Positions 44,089 through 56,169 of a stretch of DNA of 64,000 nt are shown here, piece by piece. The stretch spans positions 28,334,001 to 28,398,000 of the forward strand of contig OX579637.1 in NCBI GenBank assembly GCA_951230915.1, given 5' to 3'. Positions within the stretch are counted from its first letter, which is position 1; every line of letters starts with the position of its first letter. The notes beneath the pieces were generated by a model. The model did not search any database and was not told where the DNA came from. It was given only the letters and a program-made list of their open reading frames with translations. Origin of the DNA: Antitrichia curtipendula. Taxonomy: Eukaryota; Streptophyta; Bryopsida; Hypnales; Leucodontaceae. A program made the translations under genes and the position numbers.

Positions 44089-47000
44089 CCTGTCCGAGAA
44101 CAAACATTGGGTACTTCTGACCCTCGAATAGGTACATACAAATTTCTTCCGTGGTAGACTTCTTCATAGAGCTCCAAACGAAAACAAATGCTATGCGTCC
44201 TAACTTACAAAGGAACTCAGCGCAATTTGGGCGGACCTAGACTGCCTTTGGTCCCACTAAGGTGGGAATGGTTGCTGAGTGTGATTGCATTGCATTGTGT
44301 GCGTGAAAGTACGAGCCCTTGGACTTTGGATCTTCACAAACACACAAAATTCCATTTAGGTCCAAGACGACATTGAGCCACTTCTCTGGCACCCTGGACG
44401 TCAATGGAAGGTCTACCTCATTCGACTTTCCTCGAGGACATGGAGGATCTGGTCCCTGCTATTAAACGTACAAATGTGTAGCCAATTACTACGCTGCATT
44501 GACACATTTTGACAGATTTGGGACAGCAGAGAAGAACTGAAGAGGACGACCTATAGTTTAAGAAATAAAATAAAACGAAGGCACCAAGACCCTGAAAATA
44601 TAAACCACGAGAAAGCAAAATACCTGCTCCTTTGAAGAAGTGGGTTGTTGAGCGGGTTGCGCAACTAGATTCTCCAAGAGCTCCGCGTTTGGAATATAGG
44701 TGTCATCACCTAGAGGTCCACAACTGACCACAGTGCCAACCTTTGAAGGTGGATTTTCGGCAACATGGATACGCTCAGGAGATGTTGGTAGAATCAAGAT
44801 AAGTACCTCTGCAATTTAGAAATTGTCAAGGAAAAAATCCGTGACAAATTGGTATATTTCATCATACCAAAATGGAGTAAGTACAAAATTGAGTTTCAAA
44901 ATGAAAACTCAATGGTTACGTCCACTACAAGTATTGTGTCAAAAATGTTGTCTTTCAACTTGAAGATCTATATCCTTGATCAAACTATGCTACAAATCAA
45001 CTCAAGTCGAGCTAAGTTTATACAAACGACATCAAGTGATATATGCAAATTAACCTACAGGGGGATCTAGCCTGGCCAGTGGAGCACTCTCTTGGTCTAC
45101 GTTGACAGTGGTGTGCTCTTTGGCCGTGCCAACATCGAGGATAGAAATGGTGGTAGGCTGGCTAGTAGCAACCTCGTCACGTACTTCCACGGGGTCCGTT
45201 GTCTCTGCAGGTGGTGCTGGCATCTCGCGACAAGTGGATTGAAGAAGAGGCGGAGGGGGGGGGGACCACGAATTCTCCAGTCGTAGGTCCAGGCGCAGGT
45301 CGAGAAGGTGTAGACATTGTGGGAACTCCGAGCTCCACGATTAAACTCGAGGATCCACTGTTATTGGATCCTCCTGCTGGATCGTGGAGGAGTAGCTGCT
45401 GTCTCACAACAGCCGGCTGCAAAGACGCCCAAGGTTAAATTGCGCCCACATGATGCATGATGGTCTGAAACTAATTTTCAAACCACTACAATTGCACCAT
45501 GAACATCTTCCGTAGTTCTTCCATTTGCCTTGCATTCTCTACAAACATCTCCATGTTGGACCTGCGTTCATCAATCCTGTCCCACTTGAGCTGTTGAATT
45601 TCGGCTTCTCTGACGTCGTCCTCTTCATTCGTTCTCTGCCTCTTCTTCTCTCGGGTTGTGGGTGACGACTGCGTTCCCACGATTTGTCCTGATAAAGCCA
45701 ACGATCCCGGGATGCTTTGTGAAGCCAAAATCGTAGGCTTTGTTTGCTCAGTCAATATGTCGTCATCGTCGACATTGTTGTTCAGCTCTTGCTCAATGTC
45801 CGTTGAGATGTCTACACTCTCGTTTGCAGCGGACTGCAACTGTCTGGTTGGTGTCCAACTGACTTCTGCCACCACCTTCCCCTTTCTCTTTGACAGTGAC
45901 GATGTCCCTGACCGTTGAGGTCTCCTAGGATACTTGGACTTGTCAACAAAATAGCCGGAAGGTAGAAAATTGTTCTTGTCCAGAATCTTGGCGGCACTAG
46001 CAATTCTTGTCTAGTGTACCTTGTCGCCCCCTTCGGCCAATCCTGGTGCTCTTTTGATTTGATGTCATACGATCGGTAGTGAGCGACAGACATCGGCGGG
46101 ACAAAGTTATTCCTGCACTCAATAAATACATTGAAGAATTGGGCCGCGTACGGTGACATTTCCTCCACGGATTTGTTCTTGGCTCTTGGTCGCTTGGCTT
46201 CCGCCCAATAATTGTCTCCAGGTTGCTCGAGAAGAACGTTCATCGTGGCGCTTGTGAAGTTTCAACTTTTCTTGAACTGCCTCTACTTCTCCACGTTCAA
46301 CTCGTCCCTGGAGTTCAGTAGTCCTAGGGTCGGGTCCACAAAGTGCAATTCCCTCTTCACAAGGTATTTCCGCTTCCGACACTCGACCCACTCCTTGCAT
46401 GTGTAGCAGCTTTTGAGCACACTTGTGATGAGTTTTATTGTCACCTTCGGATACTTCTTGTTTTTCCTTCTTGGCTCCTGATGAAGGATGTGCTTGGTTA
46501 GCTTTGTCAGGTCATATAGTGAGAGATTGCCAAGCTACTTGAAGAATTTGTGGGTCAAGTTCCCATTCTCTAGCTACCAGGTTGTTCTTACGTTAAACTT
46601 CATGCGGGTGTCCAGGTCCATGAGCTCCCTGTGCACTGCACTTGAAATCACTTTGCTCTACAGACTGAAGACTTCATTAGGAGTGGTAATAATCTTGAGA
46701 TCGTTCACAATCTTAAGTTTCTCTTTTGTGTCCTTGCCTTTTGCTGCTTTTTGGGCCTTCACAACATCAAGCATGGCAAAGTGCTTGTACATTGCCAAGG
46801 AGAATTCCTGAACAAGCAAGAAGCATCACAGAGTAGTCAGTAAGCATGATTCAGGTCGAATCAACCTTAATTGCAGCCATCCAACATGTGTACAGTACAG
46901 ATTGAGTGATTTGTGCGGTTTAGGTCAAGCCAATCTAATGCACATACCTTGAATATTGTCTTGTTCAATTTGTTGTCCGCGTTTTGCCAGACATTGGACT

Positions 47001-48379
47001 TCTTTCCAACCGGTGCAGCTTCTTTGGGATTTCTAGGTCTCCCCATAATTTCCCATACTTACCTCGCTCCGAGGATGTTAGTGGACCACGACGACTTCAT
47101 GGCAACAAAGTGATTCACTTGATTATAGTACGCGGAGATGACATGGAGCTTTTCACCATCTAATGACCAAACCACGTAACACTCCCATTGCCGAAAGTGC
47201 TTCACAATTTCTTTGTCTAGTCCCTTTGCCACCATCAGCTTGCTCGCAGTTACACTGTGCTAGCCGTTAATAATGTAGAATTTCTTGTTCTTTAGGAGTG
47301 GCCACAGTTCGGGTGTGGATATCTCAGTTTGATCCACAGGCATAACACATAGTGTTTGCTTTGTGGACTTGTTAGGCATCTCCCACAGAAATGTCATGAC
47401 GTCCTCGGCCAATCTTTGCTCATGGCTACAAATGTTAAGGTGTGCAGGTGCCTCACTGAGCTAGTCAATGGGTATTGTTTTCTTTTCCTCCCGGTCAAAG
47501 ACGTATGCGTCTGTGCAATTTTTCCAGTACGCTTTGCAGGCAGCCGTAGAGGCATCGTAATCATGTTTCCCTCTTTGAGTCATACGCCACAGGTACATCA
47601 ATAACCGCGGAGACGAAGCTTTGTTCCCCAACTGCAGATGCGCTTGCGTCCTTGTCATAAGGCACAATTTTTGACAACGATGCCAAGTTGCTTTTTTTTT
47701 GGTATGACAAAGTTGCACGCGCTTGCTTGCTCTTTCAAGTCCCACGGCTCCATTTCGTTTCTGAAGTTCCCATTGACCCTTCTACTGCGCTCGGACTTTC
47801 AATGGAGACCGACCTTGGAATCATGTCTTTCTGTTTGGCCTGTAGTTTGGCCTTCAGTATCGCAAAGTCGACAAAGAGAATCTTCAACTTAGCGCACAAA
47901 CTCTTCCCGACCACAATCTGCCCGCTTGGCATTTTGAAGAATCCTAGGTCAACTTTCTTCTCTAGTTCCGAGATCTCTGTTCTGAAATCCGTTGGTTCCA
48001 GTGACTTGATGAAGTGTGAGATGTTGAACTCTACCTTTGAAGAGTCTAGAACCAGCGGGAAGTGGTATTGATCTTCTTCCTAAAGTTCTGTCTGTGCGAT
48101 CTTGTAGTGGATTTTGATTATTGTCCCCAGATCGTGGACAATTTCCTTGATTTCTTCATTGTAGGAGATCGGGAAGTATGGTTCGGTTTCCTTGTATTTC
48201 ACGGCGAAGCTTATTATATTTCTGAAGGATATCATGTTCAGTCTCCAGTACTCAACCTTGTCAAGGTTCTAGAACTCCGAGGACTCTTCTTCCCGGTCAA
48301 AGTCGTCTCCGTCCTCTTCAATATTGATGTTCTCGCATCTCTTGTAGAAGGCCTCCAGCTTTGGTATCTGATCTTCCAT
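44089..48379 (-). pseudogene. Copy B, 5' part: paralogue of copy A up to mid-phosphatase
   Basis: Starts at ATG 48379 (MEDQIPKLEAFYKRCE; an in-frame ATG at 48463 is also possible). In order: N-terminal region through EEDQYHF; ParB-like segment with FYIING-HSVTASK at 47242-47277, where the dash is a TAG at the Gln of copy A; intron 46947-46808; linker ending FKKS-TGA at 46262; second ATG at 46243; coiled coil and linker to about 45070; exon 44813-44632; and phosphatase first half with WLNVVLDLNGILCVCED and VFVWSSMKKS, stopping at the element-D insertion. Compared with copy A it lacks most of the methyltransferase-like segment. Many TAG stops and at least two one-base shifts (near 47770 and 47565) show it is inactive. 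Confidence 0.65.
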
Positions 48380-48479
48380 CCTGTAGAATAGGGGAATGCT
48401 GGTATGCGAGCGTAGAGCAGCGAGCAGCAAGCGGGAAGCGGGAATTGATGAGCGGGGAGCCATAATATTAGAACTAAAA

Positions 48480-48990
48480 TATAATTGTATGTAAATTAAA
48501 AAAATTAAAAATGGATGAAATTTTATAAAAAAATTGGGAAGAACTTTATGAGATTGGATGGAAAAGTGGATGAAAAAGTAGAAAAAGAAAGGATGAAAAA
48601 TGGATGAAAAAGTGAAAAAGAAGTGGATGAAAAAGTAGATTAAAATGGATGAAAAAGTGGAAAAAAGTAGATAAAAAAGTGGATGAAAAGTGAATATAAA
48701 AGTGGATGAAATATGGATGGAAAAGTGATTACAGATTGCTAAATAACTGGATGAATTTTGGCCCAAAGTTCATGAGAATGCATGGATTAAATTGAAAAAG
48801 TTTACTCAATAAAATGGTTGAATAGAAATGGTTTAGTGAACTGCATGGGATTCGAGGAAAGGGATGAAAGGTGGCCCAAAAAATGGATGAAAATTTCGGA
48901 AGGTTTAGTGTCATAGAATGGAATGAAAGTATATGATAAAAACTCCTAAATATAGGACAGTAGTATGTGAAAATGGATGAAGAACTATAA
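48480..48990 (-). promoter_or_regulatory. TTCATCC-rich 5' region of copy B
   Basis: On the minus strand this is a degenerate array of TTTTCATCCACTTTTTCATC-type words immediately upstream of copy B. The open frame across it (48269-48766) is an artefact of its T/C-rich composition, giving repeated Phe/Ser/His. A matching region at the right end of the window (63330-63930, plus strand) also leads into a CTCTACGCTC word, so it appears to be a conserved 5' end or promoter of this element family. Confidence 0.6.
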
Positions 48991-49340
48991 AGAATGGATT
49001 AAAGAATAGTAAATAAATAGAAAGCTTGTAGTTTAGATTTGAAACCAATTTTAGGGCTCAAGTGATGACGAAAGCATGCTTTAGGGTCCACTTCAGGAGA
49101 AGGAAGTTCTTCTTGAAGTGTGGAATTCTAGGATTTAGGCAACCTTGGAGTAATGGATTAAGCCACATTTCTACGTTTAAGAGAACACTGTTTTGGATCT
49201 TTGAGGTTTAGGAATCATGGTACCACCTTCATCCAAAAGAAAGTGGGACAAACAAACAAAATCGAATTGCATCAATATAATGAGGTCATCAGAAGTACAA
49301 CTTACCATGCAACATGCATAACTGAATTGCAAACAAGACA
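48991..49340. other. Spacer, no supported gene
   Basis: Short AT-rich spacer; nothing recognised. Confidence 0.4.
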
Positions 49341-49344
49341 GCCC

Positions 49345-49720
49345 GCACTTTTCCTTACGGGAGAGTGGGTGCCCTCTACTCTATCATGGAGCACACAGGC
49401 CACGCTGAAGTCTGCCCCAGGGCACGTTGTGAGGCCGAAGGGGCACAGTGGGCACCCCGAAGTTTTCCCCAGGGTGCCCTAGGATATAGAGGGTGCCCTG
49501 AAGTTTGCATCGGGCGGAGAGGGCGGACCGTAGTCTGCTCCGGAGCCCCATAAGTGCCCGAAGGCTGCCCCGGGGCACAGAAGGGGCCCTCCGAGCTAAT
49601 CCAAGGAAGAGAAGGTGGTCAGTACTTTGCTTGGAGCACACGGGTTTAGGCATGTCTGCTCAGGGTCAGAGAGGGCGCCCCAGAGTTTGGCTTGGGGCTG
49701 TTTTAGGTGCTAAAAAGTTT
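49345..49720. repeat. GC-rich degenerate tandem repeat
   Basis: A block of about 40-45-bp degenerate units sharing GGGCACA/GGGTGCCCT, CCGAAG and TCTGCCCC(A/G)GGG words, in marked G+C contrast to its surroundings. Frames open on both strands because of the composition; I see no coding evidence. Confidence 0.6.
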
Positions 49721-50029
49721 GAATTGAGATGGAGTGGCCACCCCTTAACGAGTTGTCAGACGGAGAGTAAGTACAAGAAGATGAACTTGGGACGGATGGG
49801 AGTAGGAGCAACCTGAAGGGATAGTCAAACTCATGAAGGTTGATATAATGCAACAAAACTGAAATTCAATACCTGTTCAAAATAATAATTGTGTGAATGG
49901 CAACGCATTCGTTGATTTGACAGAGAACCCATTTCAACAAGGGTTTGATGGGTCCATTACTGTATGGACCTTTTCCATGAACACATCTAATCAGATATCT
50001 TGTCTTGAGTATTTGAACTTCTTCGCAGT

Positions 50030-53000
50030 CTACCCAAAAGACCTATGACGTGCTGCAGACAAAGGTGGACTGTCGGTACCATAATCCTCGCCATCTTCTT
50101 CCCAATCTGAGATGACATGATAACAAGTATGATATGAATGTACATATAATCACACTTTTGTTGATTCTTATGAGTTCACCCACTACTTGACAGTCCGCAT
50201 GCACTTTCTTCACGCTAGAAATGTAATTGCCCACTAACACAATTGAACTAATGAATTCTGTGCTTGTTTAATCTAAAGACCAACAAGTCCGAGGGAAGGC
50301 TACTCTTTATCCAGGAAGACTAAGACTTTGCTAGTAATGATTAATCAATGGGTTCAAAATGCAAAACTTCAATGCGGTTAGTAGACAAATACACAACATG
50401 GCTGAGAAAAATGCATGACAACTGACATGAAGAGGGTAATTGTATTCTGCAATGCTAGGATCATTGCTCGAGAATCTTCACATACTAATCATCTAACATG
50501 GCATGCTCAGTATCTCCTACACTAATGTGCACAACAAAAGTGTGGAAGTTCAGGCAAAGGAAAATAGCTATAAAACGGCCCTCGCTCCCAATACACTTGC
50601 GTGTTAGATAGGATATCCCGCGCCGGCCGATGGCCGGCGACCATTTCCTCTGCAGACAAATGTGAGGACGAACAAGACGCCATGCTTTGTTCTAGAGGGC
50701 ATTGTGGGACGCTACAATAGACAGCCACTCGGTTTTAGGCATTGCAGACCACCGTGGTCGGCAAGCATCTTACGTAGGGCAGTCTTGCCTGCCCGCCTAA
50801 TGGGTCAAGCAAGGCAATGCACTGTGAACGTCAAACATTTCGGCAGACAAAGCAGTCTAGTCTCAGAGCCCCGCGGTTTTAGGACTGTAGCATTATATAA
50901 CCGACAAGTAAAGAAGGTAGGGCAGACTGGGTTTATAGACACGCGTGGCAGGCAATGCAGCCCATCATTGTCGGCAGACGAGGTTGGCATAGCAGACCAC
51001 CTTGCCACGCGAACATGGCATCCGAACTAAAAGCCTAGTGAAAGGGTGAGAAACTGATGTGCACAAAGAAGGTCTAATTAGAGATTTTCATATGACCACC
51101 GTGGAAGTAAATAGATGCTAGTATGCAATACCATAATAATATAGTAAGCCGAATGCTACAATTAGAAACGTACAATAGCCTTTCATAAATCTTTGTGGTA
51201 GCTAAAGTGCGGAAGAGGAACTACCCTCACTATCAGAAGTCTGCACATTTGATTTGTATGCAACATCATCTACAAACTTTAGAACCCGAGGATTCATGAG
51301 TCGGGCCCTTGAATGTGACCGTACTTGACATGCAACAAAATCCCGAGATGAAGCCTTTGCATTCAGAGGGAGCACAAAGGATTTCGGTGGGCTTGGAAAA
51401 AAAAGTGGATGAGCAAAAAAAAGGACAGTCTTGGCAGAAGTCACTTCTTGGCCTTGTCTACAAGAATGAGAAACAACATGTTAGAAGACCTTAAGTCAGG
51501 ACAAAAGCAACATGTCTAAACCACTGAGTTTTCAAGCCGACTTACTTATTGAATCGGAGTGTCTTCTGGACCTTTTGGATGATGACTTCCTCGTCATCAC
51601 AGTCTCCAAGTTCAAGATCGGGCATTGCAAGCTCCAACTCAAGAATCACAGCCTTCCGAAGTATCGGAGCAATAAGGGCATCAAAGATGTCCTTATCTTC
51701 CTCAAAACCTAGTATATGACGTTGCGTAGCACGACAAGCTCGAATGGAGGAACCTGCATAACAAGCAAAGCAAAGATCAAGTTTACATTCGAAAGAAAAT
51801 TGTACATTGCAGTTAACAATATCATTGTAAAAAATAGAATCAAACCTGTGGAATCCGTACAGTCAACAGCAACGTCCTTTAGTGCAGTCGCAGCCTCAAT
51901 GAGCATATGCATGAATTCACATCCCTTTTCCTGCGGACCACGCCATGGCATGTCACCATTCATCGTCACATCCTCTTTGAAAACCAAGTTGCAAAGGATG
52001 TCGTCCATAGCAAGCTTCACTCCCACCTGTCCTGGGACGGGACAAATTGGAACGGGAAGTCTGACCTGATCTTTGGCCCTGACTTTCTCACAAGTAGAGA
52101 GATCGAGAACCTTTGAGTTTGCAATAACAATGATGTTAATATCTTGGATAGTGGTGCAAAATTTAGTAATATACATTCAAGTGAATTTATCAAAGATTAT
52201 TGTTTTCTTTGGGTCTGCGGTTGATGTCAAGTGGAGATGATTAATCCCAAAATATGTCTCCAAAATGCGGAAATCGTATTCCTGGTAGCATCCAAGAATT
52301 TGGCTTTGGTGTGCAGTAGACGACGCGGGGTAAATCAAGAAAAGTGCGCCACTGTCATGAAGGTACTGATGAGCGAAATCAAAGACAGGAACCAAGTAGT
52401 CCAATCGGAAGTCATTCCACTTCGGGACTGGAACAGGTGCACATGAGATGGTAGGAACATGGAGTGCCTCCGGCACATCAACAAACATGAAGTCCACAGC
52501 TGCCTCCGTTCCACTGATTCCGTTAAAAGAGCGGTCCTTGTCACTAGGGTGTTGCATTCATCGAGCATTGAAGACTGAATTAGATCAGTACATTTATTTT
52601 GAATTGAAATCTAAATTAGTTATTTGTTATGGCTACGTCAATAGAGGAATCATGTTTGTGTTACATAAAAAATCAAAATTGGAACCATGTAGTTGCGCAA
52701 TCGAATAAAATGCAATTAGGTTTTGAAATTATTACCATAGCTAAGAAGGCCTCAACGTCCTGGAAGGCCTTTGATCCCATCTCAAGACCTCTTAGTGCCA
52801 TGTTCAATATGCATTCATCGATATCAAGCACGGGGTTCACATTCTTAGCCATCGGTGTCATACCTTGTACCAAGCGCTCTTGTGTAAGGGAGAATCCGGA
52901 TGACAAAATGTTGACGTCCGTTGCACTTGTAGCTGGTTCGGCCGCTGGGGTCTCATCCTTTTGTAACCGACGCTTCTTCTTGTCCTTCTCTTGCTCTTTA

Positions 53001-56000
53001 TCAAGTTGACGCTTCTTCTTATTTTCCTCGGCCTTCTTCTTATTTTCCTCAAACTTCTTCTTAGCCTCTTCTAGTTTATCCACCTTTTTCCGGTCAAAAA
53101 TCTCTCACTTTTTGATTGCCTTGGCCTTGACCTCAAGATCCAAACCGGCGAACTCGTCAAACTCTGCGTCAGTTACCATGGAATCCTTGAGGGTCTGAAA
53201 GAGAGCCTCCTCCTCCGGTGGTGTAACGCCAAAGCTACACTCAAGATACCAAGGACAAGTCTGCAAATGAGGTCTTGTCCATTTCTGCAGCTGTGTGGTA
53301 GAGAACATACAATCGGTTGACGACCGGTCCAACCAGGTAGTGAGAAATGGGAGCAAGTGCTCTTTCTTGATGGCTTTCTTCCCATACAACTCAAACTTGA
53401 AGTATCTGCACTCATCATGAGATACGTCCATTAGTTTGTGAATAGATAGGTAATATGAAATTGCTCTAATTCAGAAGCACACTAATAATGGTTATAATCA
53501 GTTTATCAACCAGACTAATCCACATAGAAAAAATCAATACTCGATGGATTATAACCAACAATTAGGAACCAAAACACAATAACTACTGGTTTAGAGACTC
53601 AGAGTAGAACCTGTAAATCAATCTCTTCACTGTGAGGTGGGTTCCTCTATATAACAGAAAGTTGTCTGATTTCTTGAAAGCATTTGTGCCCTTGAATATC
53701 CCAGTGTAGGCTTGGTCCCAGAGCTTCATTCGCCATGCCTCCAAGTAATCTGCAATTGACTTCGGCTCACCAGGAACGTCCATGTCAATTGGAATGCTAT
53801 CAGTCTGAGTGATGGAATCAAACATCTCTGCTGCTGCCACCTCTAGCTGAAAAACCAATGTGAAAGTCAGACTAGGTATATCATAGAAAATCTGTATTCA
53901 TTGGCAATATGATGTACGACAATGTAATAAGAACACAGGCAGGTTGTATATCCACAGTAGATACAAAAATAAGGAAAGAAACTCACTGTCGCATAGTAAG
54001 AAGCCTTCGCCAAAAAGAGGCCTAACTTTTCTTTATTCACAGGATGTGTGGGGAATCGTCTAGCTTCTCTGGTGTGAGTGTTGGCGTTCATCCACTTGAG
54101 CCATTTGACCTTATGTCTCGGGTCCACGGTGGCGGTCGCAATCATTTGCAACTTCTCTAGAGTCAACTCAAGAACTGCATTCTGGCTCCAGTGCCTCTCT
54201 ATCTGCAAGACAACAGAAGCAAATAACATCAACAACTGGGAATGAGATTAAAATACAAAAAGAGGACGAGAAAATTACCAATACCTTACCTCCTTCAACT
54301 AGTCAGGGGTAAGCGCCGGATTAGCAACTGCGATAATTTTGGAAAGTTTCTTGTAATGCCGATCGGTTGAATCCTTAATTGCAACTCTCATAGTCGCTGC
54401 AATTGCCTCCCTGGAGACTTCGACCTCTTGATTGTCTTCCTTCAGTTTGCGAATTGCTACATCAGCAGCGGCACTAATCTCTTGCTGGATGGCAACATGG
54501 CAGGCACGAATGAGTCTGTATATGATAAGAATTGTTAGGAACAAGATGAAGTTTTCATGAAATGAAACATATAAAAGGTAATAGAAGGATACTGCGTACC
54601 TTAAAAATGAAACTAGTGAATATAAGTAACGGCATAGTATACCAGGTCGTCTGCGTGTGCGTCTTGCATATCTTTACCTCTTCCTTTGTCAATAACTCCT
54701 GGAATTTATCGAGGTCTATAACTCTGTACTTCTGAACCCGATAGAGGGTATGTACGAGATTGGTTTTTACGTGGGAGTTCTCTGTGTGCCTATGAATCCA
54801 CATGATGTAGAGTGTAAATAACTGATAAAACACAAAAAAATGAAACCAATAAGAGAAACTCAATGTTGTTACACCAATATGAGTACATGAATGAATGATT
54901 GGATTCTCTTACATATTAATGTCATGCATCGCCTGCAGCGCCTCCCTAATGCGGTCTCTAGTGTTAAAGACGATGGAGTCTACGCATACATGCCAAGCGG
55001 GATCATGGCTATGCAACCTTTGAATGTGGTTCATCCAAGCAATTCGTTTGTGATTTCCGTCGCAGACAAAGAACTTGTAATCCACCAAATGCTTAACAGA
55101 CGAAATTGAGAAGAGCCGCGCATTGAAAGAGTCATTCACTGAGTTCCATATTGGGCCCCACTCCTTCTCGGCGTCACTAAAGATTGTCGTGTTTCCTGTC
55201 TCATCAGAGTATGTCACATAAAATACTCATGCCCCTTCATCATAGCCGCGTGAGAACAGGTTGTCAAGGTGAGTCAAGTCACACAAAAGCGTCGGATGCA
55301 GCATAGGCATTGGCACCAACCTACTCAGAGGTATCTTCATGCGGGAGTTCTCATCAAATGTCATCTTCAAACTGTTAATGACTGTAACTGTGTCAAATGT
55401 TTGAACCTGATGAATGTCCTCCTCCTTAAACCCTGCTTCCACTCCAGGGATGTGATCATCCCCCGAATCATCTCCCTTGATGTCGAGCTGATGGGGATCT
55501 TGATCATTGGATATTACATCCACCTCCCGAGTAGGATGGATCCATTTCCCTGGTCCTATTGAAATATCCAACAATCAAAATAGGCAATACAAATTCACAG
55601 TTCATTCATTAAAGTTGCAATACCTTGATTGTGGAGCATGGGACATTAGAAATGAGCCCTGTTCATAGTTGGTCAAGCCATTTACTATAATTTATCCTCA
55701 CTCGAAAAGTTCCTAAGAAGTGGAGCATGGGCAAGGCTAAGACGGGGATCTATATATCCCGCAATATAATATGAAGATATCATCATCAGACATGACATCG
55801 GAGTCTACACCCTCTCTGTCACAAGTGCAATACTTGAAACTGGACTCAGATGTTGACATGGCTAGTGAACAACTTCTTGATGAATTCCGAGCTGAATCAA
55901 GTGTAGACCAAACAACGTCCATATCGAGACAGTCATAGTTGACTACAATTTCTGGATCCAGATTCACTAGGTCGCCTACCATCTGTCCCGGGGCTGGAAG

Positions 56001-56160
56001 TGGGATCTCCAAGTCAACGGGAGCTGCTTGTGGGTCAGCTTCTTGTCGGATAAGTAGATGTGAATCGTCAGCCTCCCCTTGAGCAACAATCTCCTGGACT
56101 CCCAGTTCATCATTGGGTTGACCTCCATGTCCAGCACCACTTTCAATTTGTATCCCACCA
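50030..56160 (-). CDS. Gene E: ParB-like / DNA-methyltransferase-like multi-exon gene
   Basis: At least ten exons with good GT-AG sites and mostly matching phases: about 55551-54913, 54789-54643, 54518-54290, 54202-53987, 53846-53611, 53405-52736, about 52557-51846, 51753-51546, 51457-51225 and 50106-50030, plus an acidic N-terminal frame to 56160. The ParB-like part reads IPLSRLVPMPMLHP, then FFVCDGNHKRIAWM at about 55072-55031, matching the DGNHR box. The middle is lysine-rich. The C-terminus has ALFLIYP, then EFMHMLIEAATALKDVAVDC and, across a splice, TDSTGSSIRACRATQRHILG followed by FEEDKDIFDAL: motif I and following strand of beta-type DNA methyltransferases. The catalytic DPPY box appears degenerate (FVDVPEAL). 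In-frame stops are few: TGA near 55229, 53104 and 52177, TAG near 54299 and 55737. Recently inactivated or mis-sequenced are both possible. Confidence 0.6.
50107..51224 (-). other. Last intron of gene E with GC-rich palindromic block
   Basis: Bounded by GAGG before GTAGTT and by the acceptor TGTCATCTCAG; joining the exons gives SDSEDWEEDGEDYGTDS in frame. Within it, 50520-51010 is G+C-rich with repeated GGCAGAC and GCAGACCACC words. Perfect palindromes are GCCGGCC-GAT-GGCCGGC (50622-50638) and GACCACCGTGGTC (50747-50759). It may be a nested non-coding insertion. Confidence 0.55.
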
Positions 56161-56169
56161 ATCAGATAT

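Noticed and set aside
23715..48379. Reassigned genetic code with TAG (and TAA) read as glutamine
   Set aside because: Many TAGs sit at Gln positions, but several align with conserved Trp, Lys or Tyr, TAG positions differ between paralogues, frameshifts are present, and the long DUF7869 frame uses only CAA/CAG for Gln. Decay explains the pattern better.
48269..48766. 165-codon protein rich in Phe, Ser and His upstream of copy B
   Set aside because: It is a translation of the TTCATCC array; only the last part, from about 48463, belongs to copy B.
49365..49816. Several overlapping frames on both strands in the GC-rich repeat
   Set aside because: Open on both strands because of G+C-rich tandem composition; no motif and no splice context.
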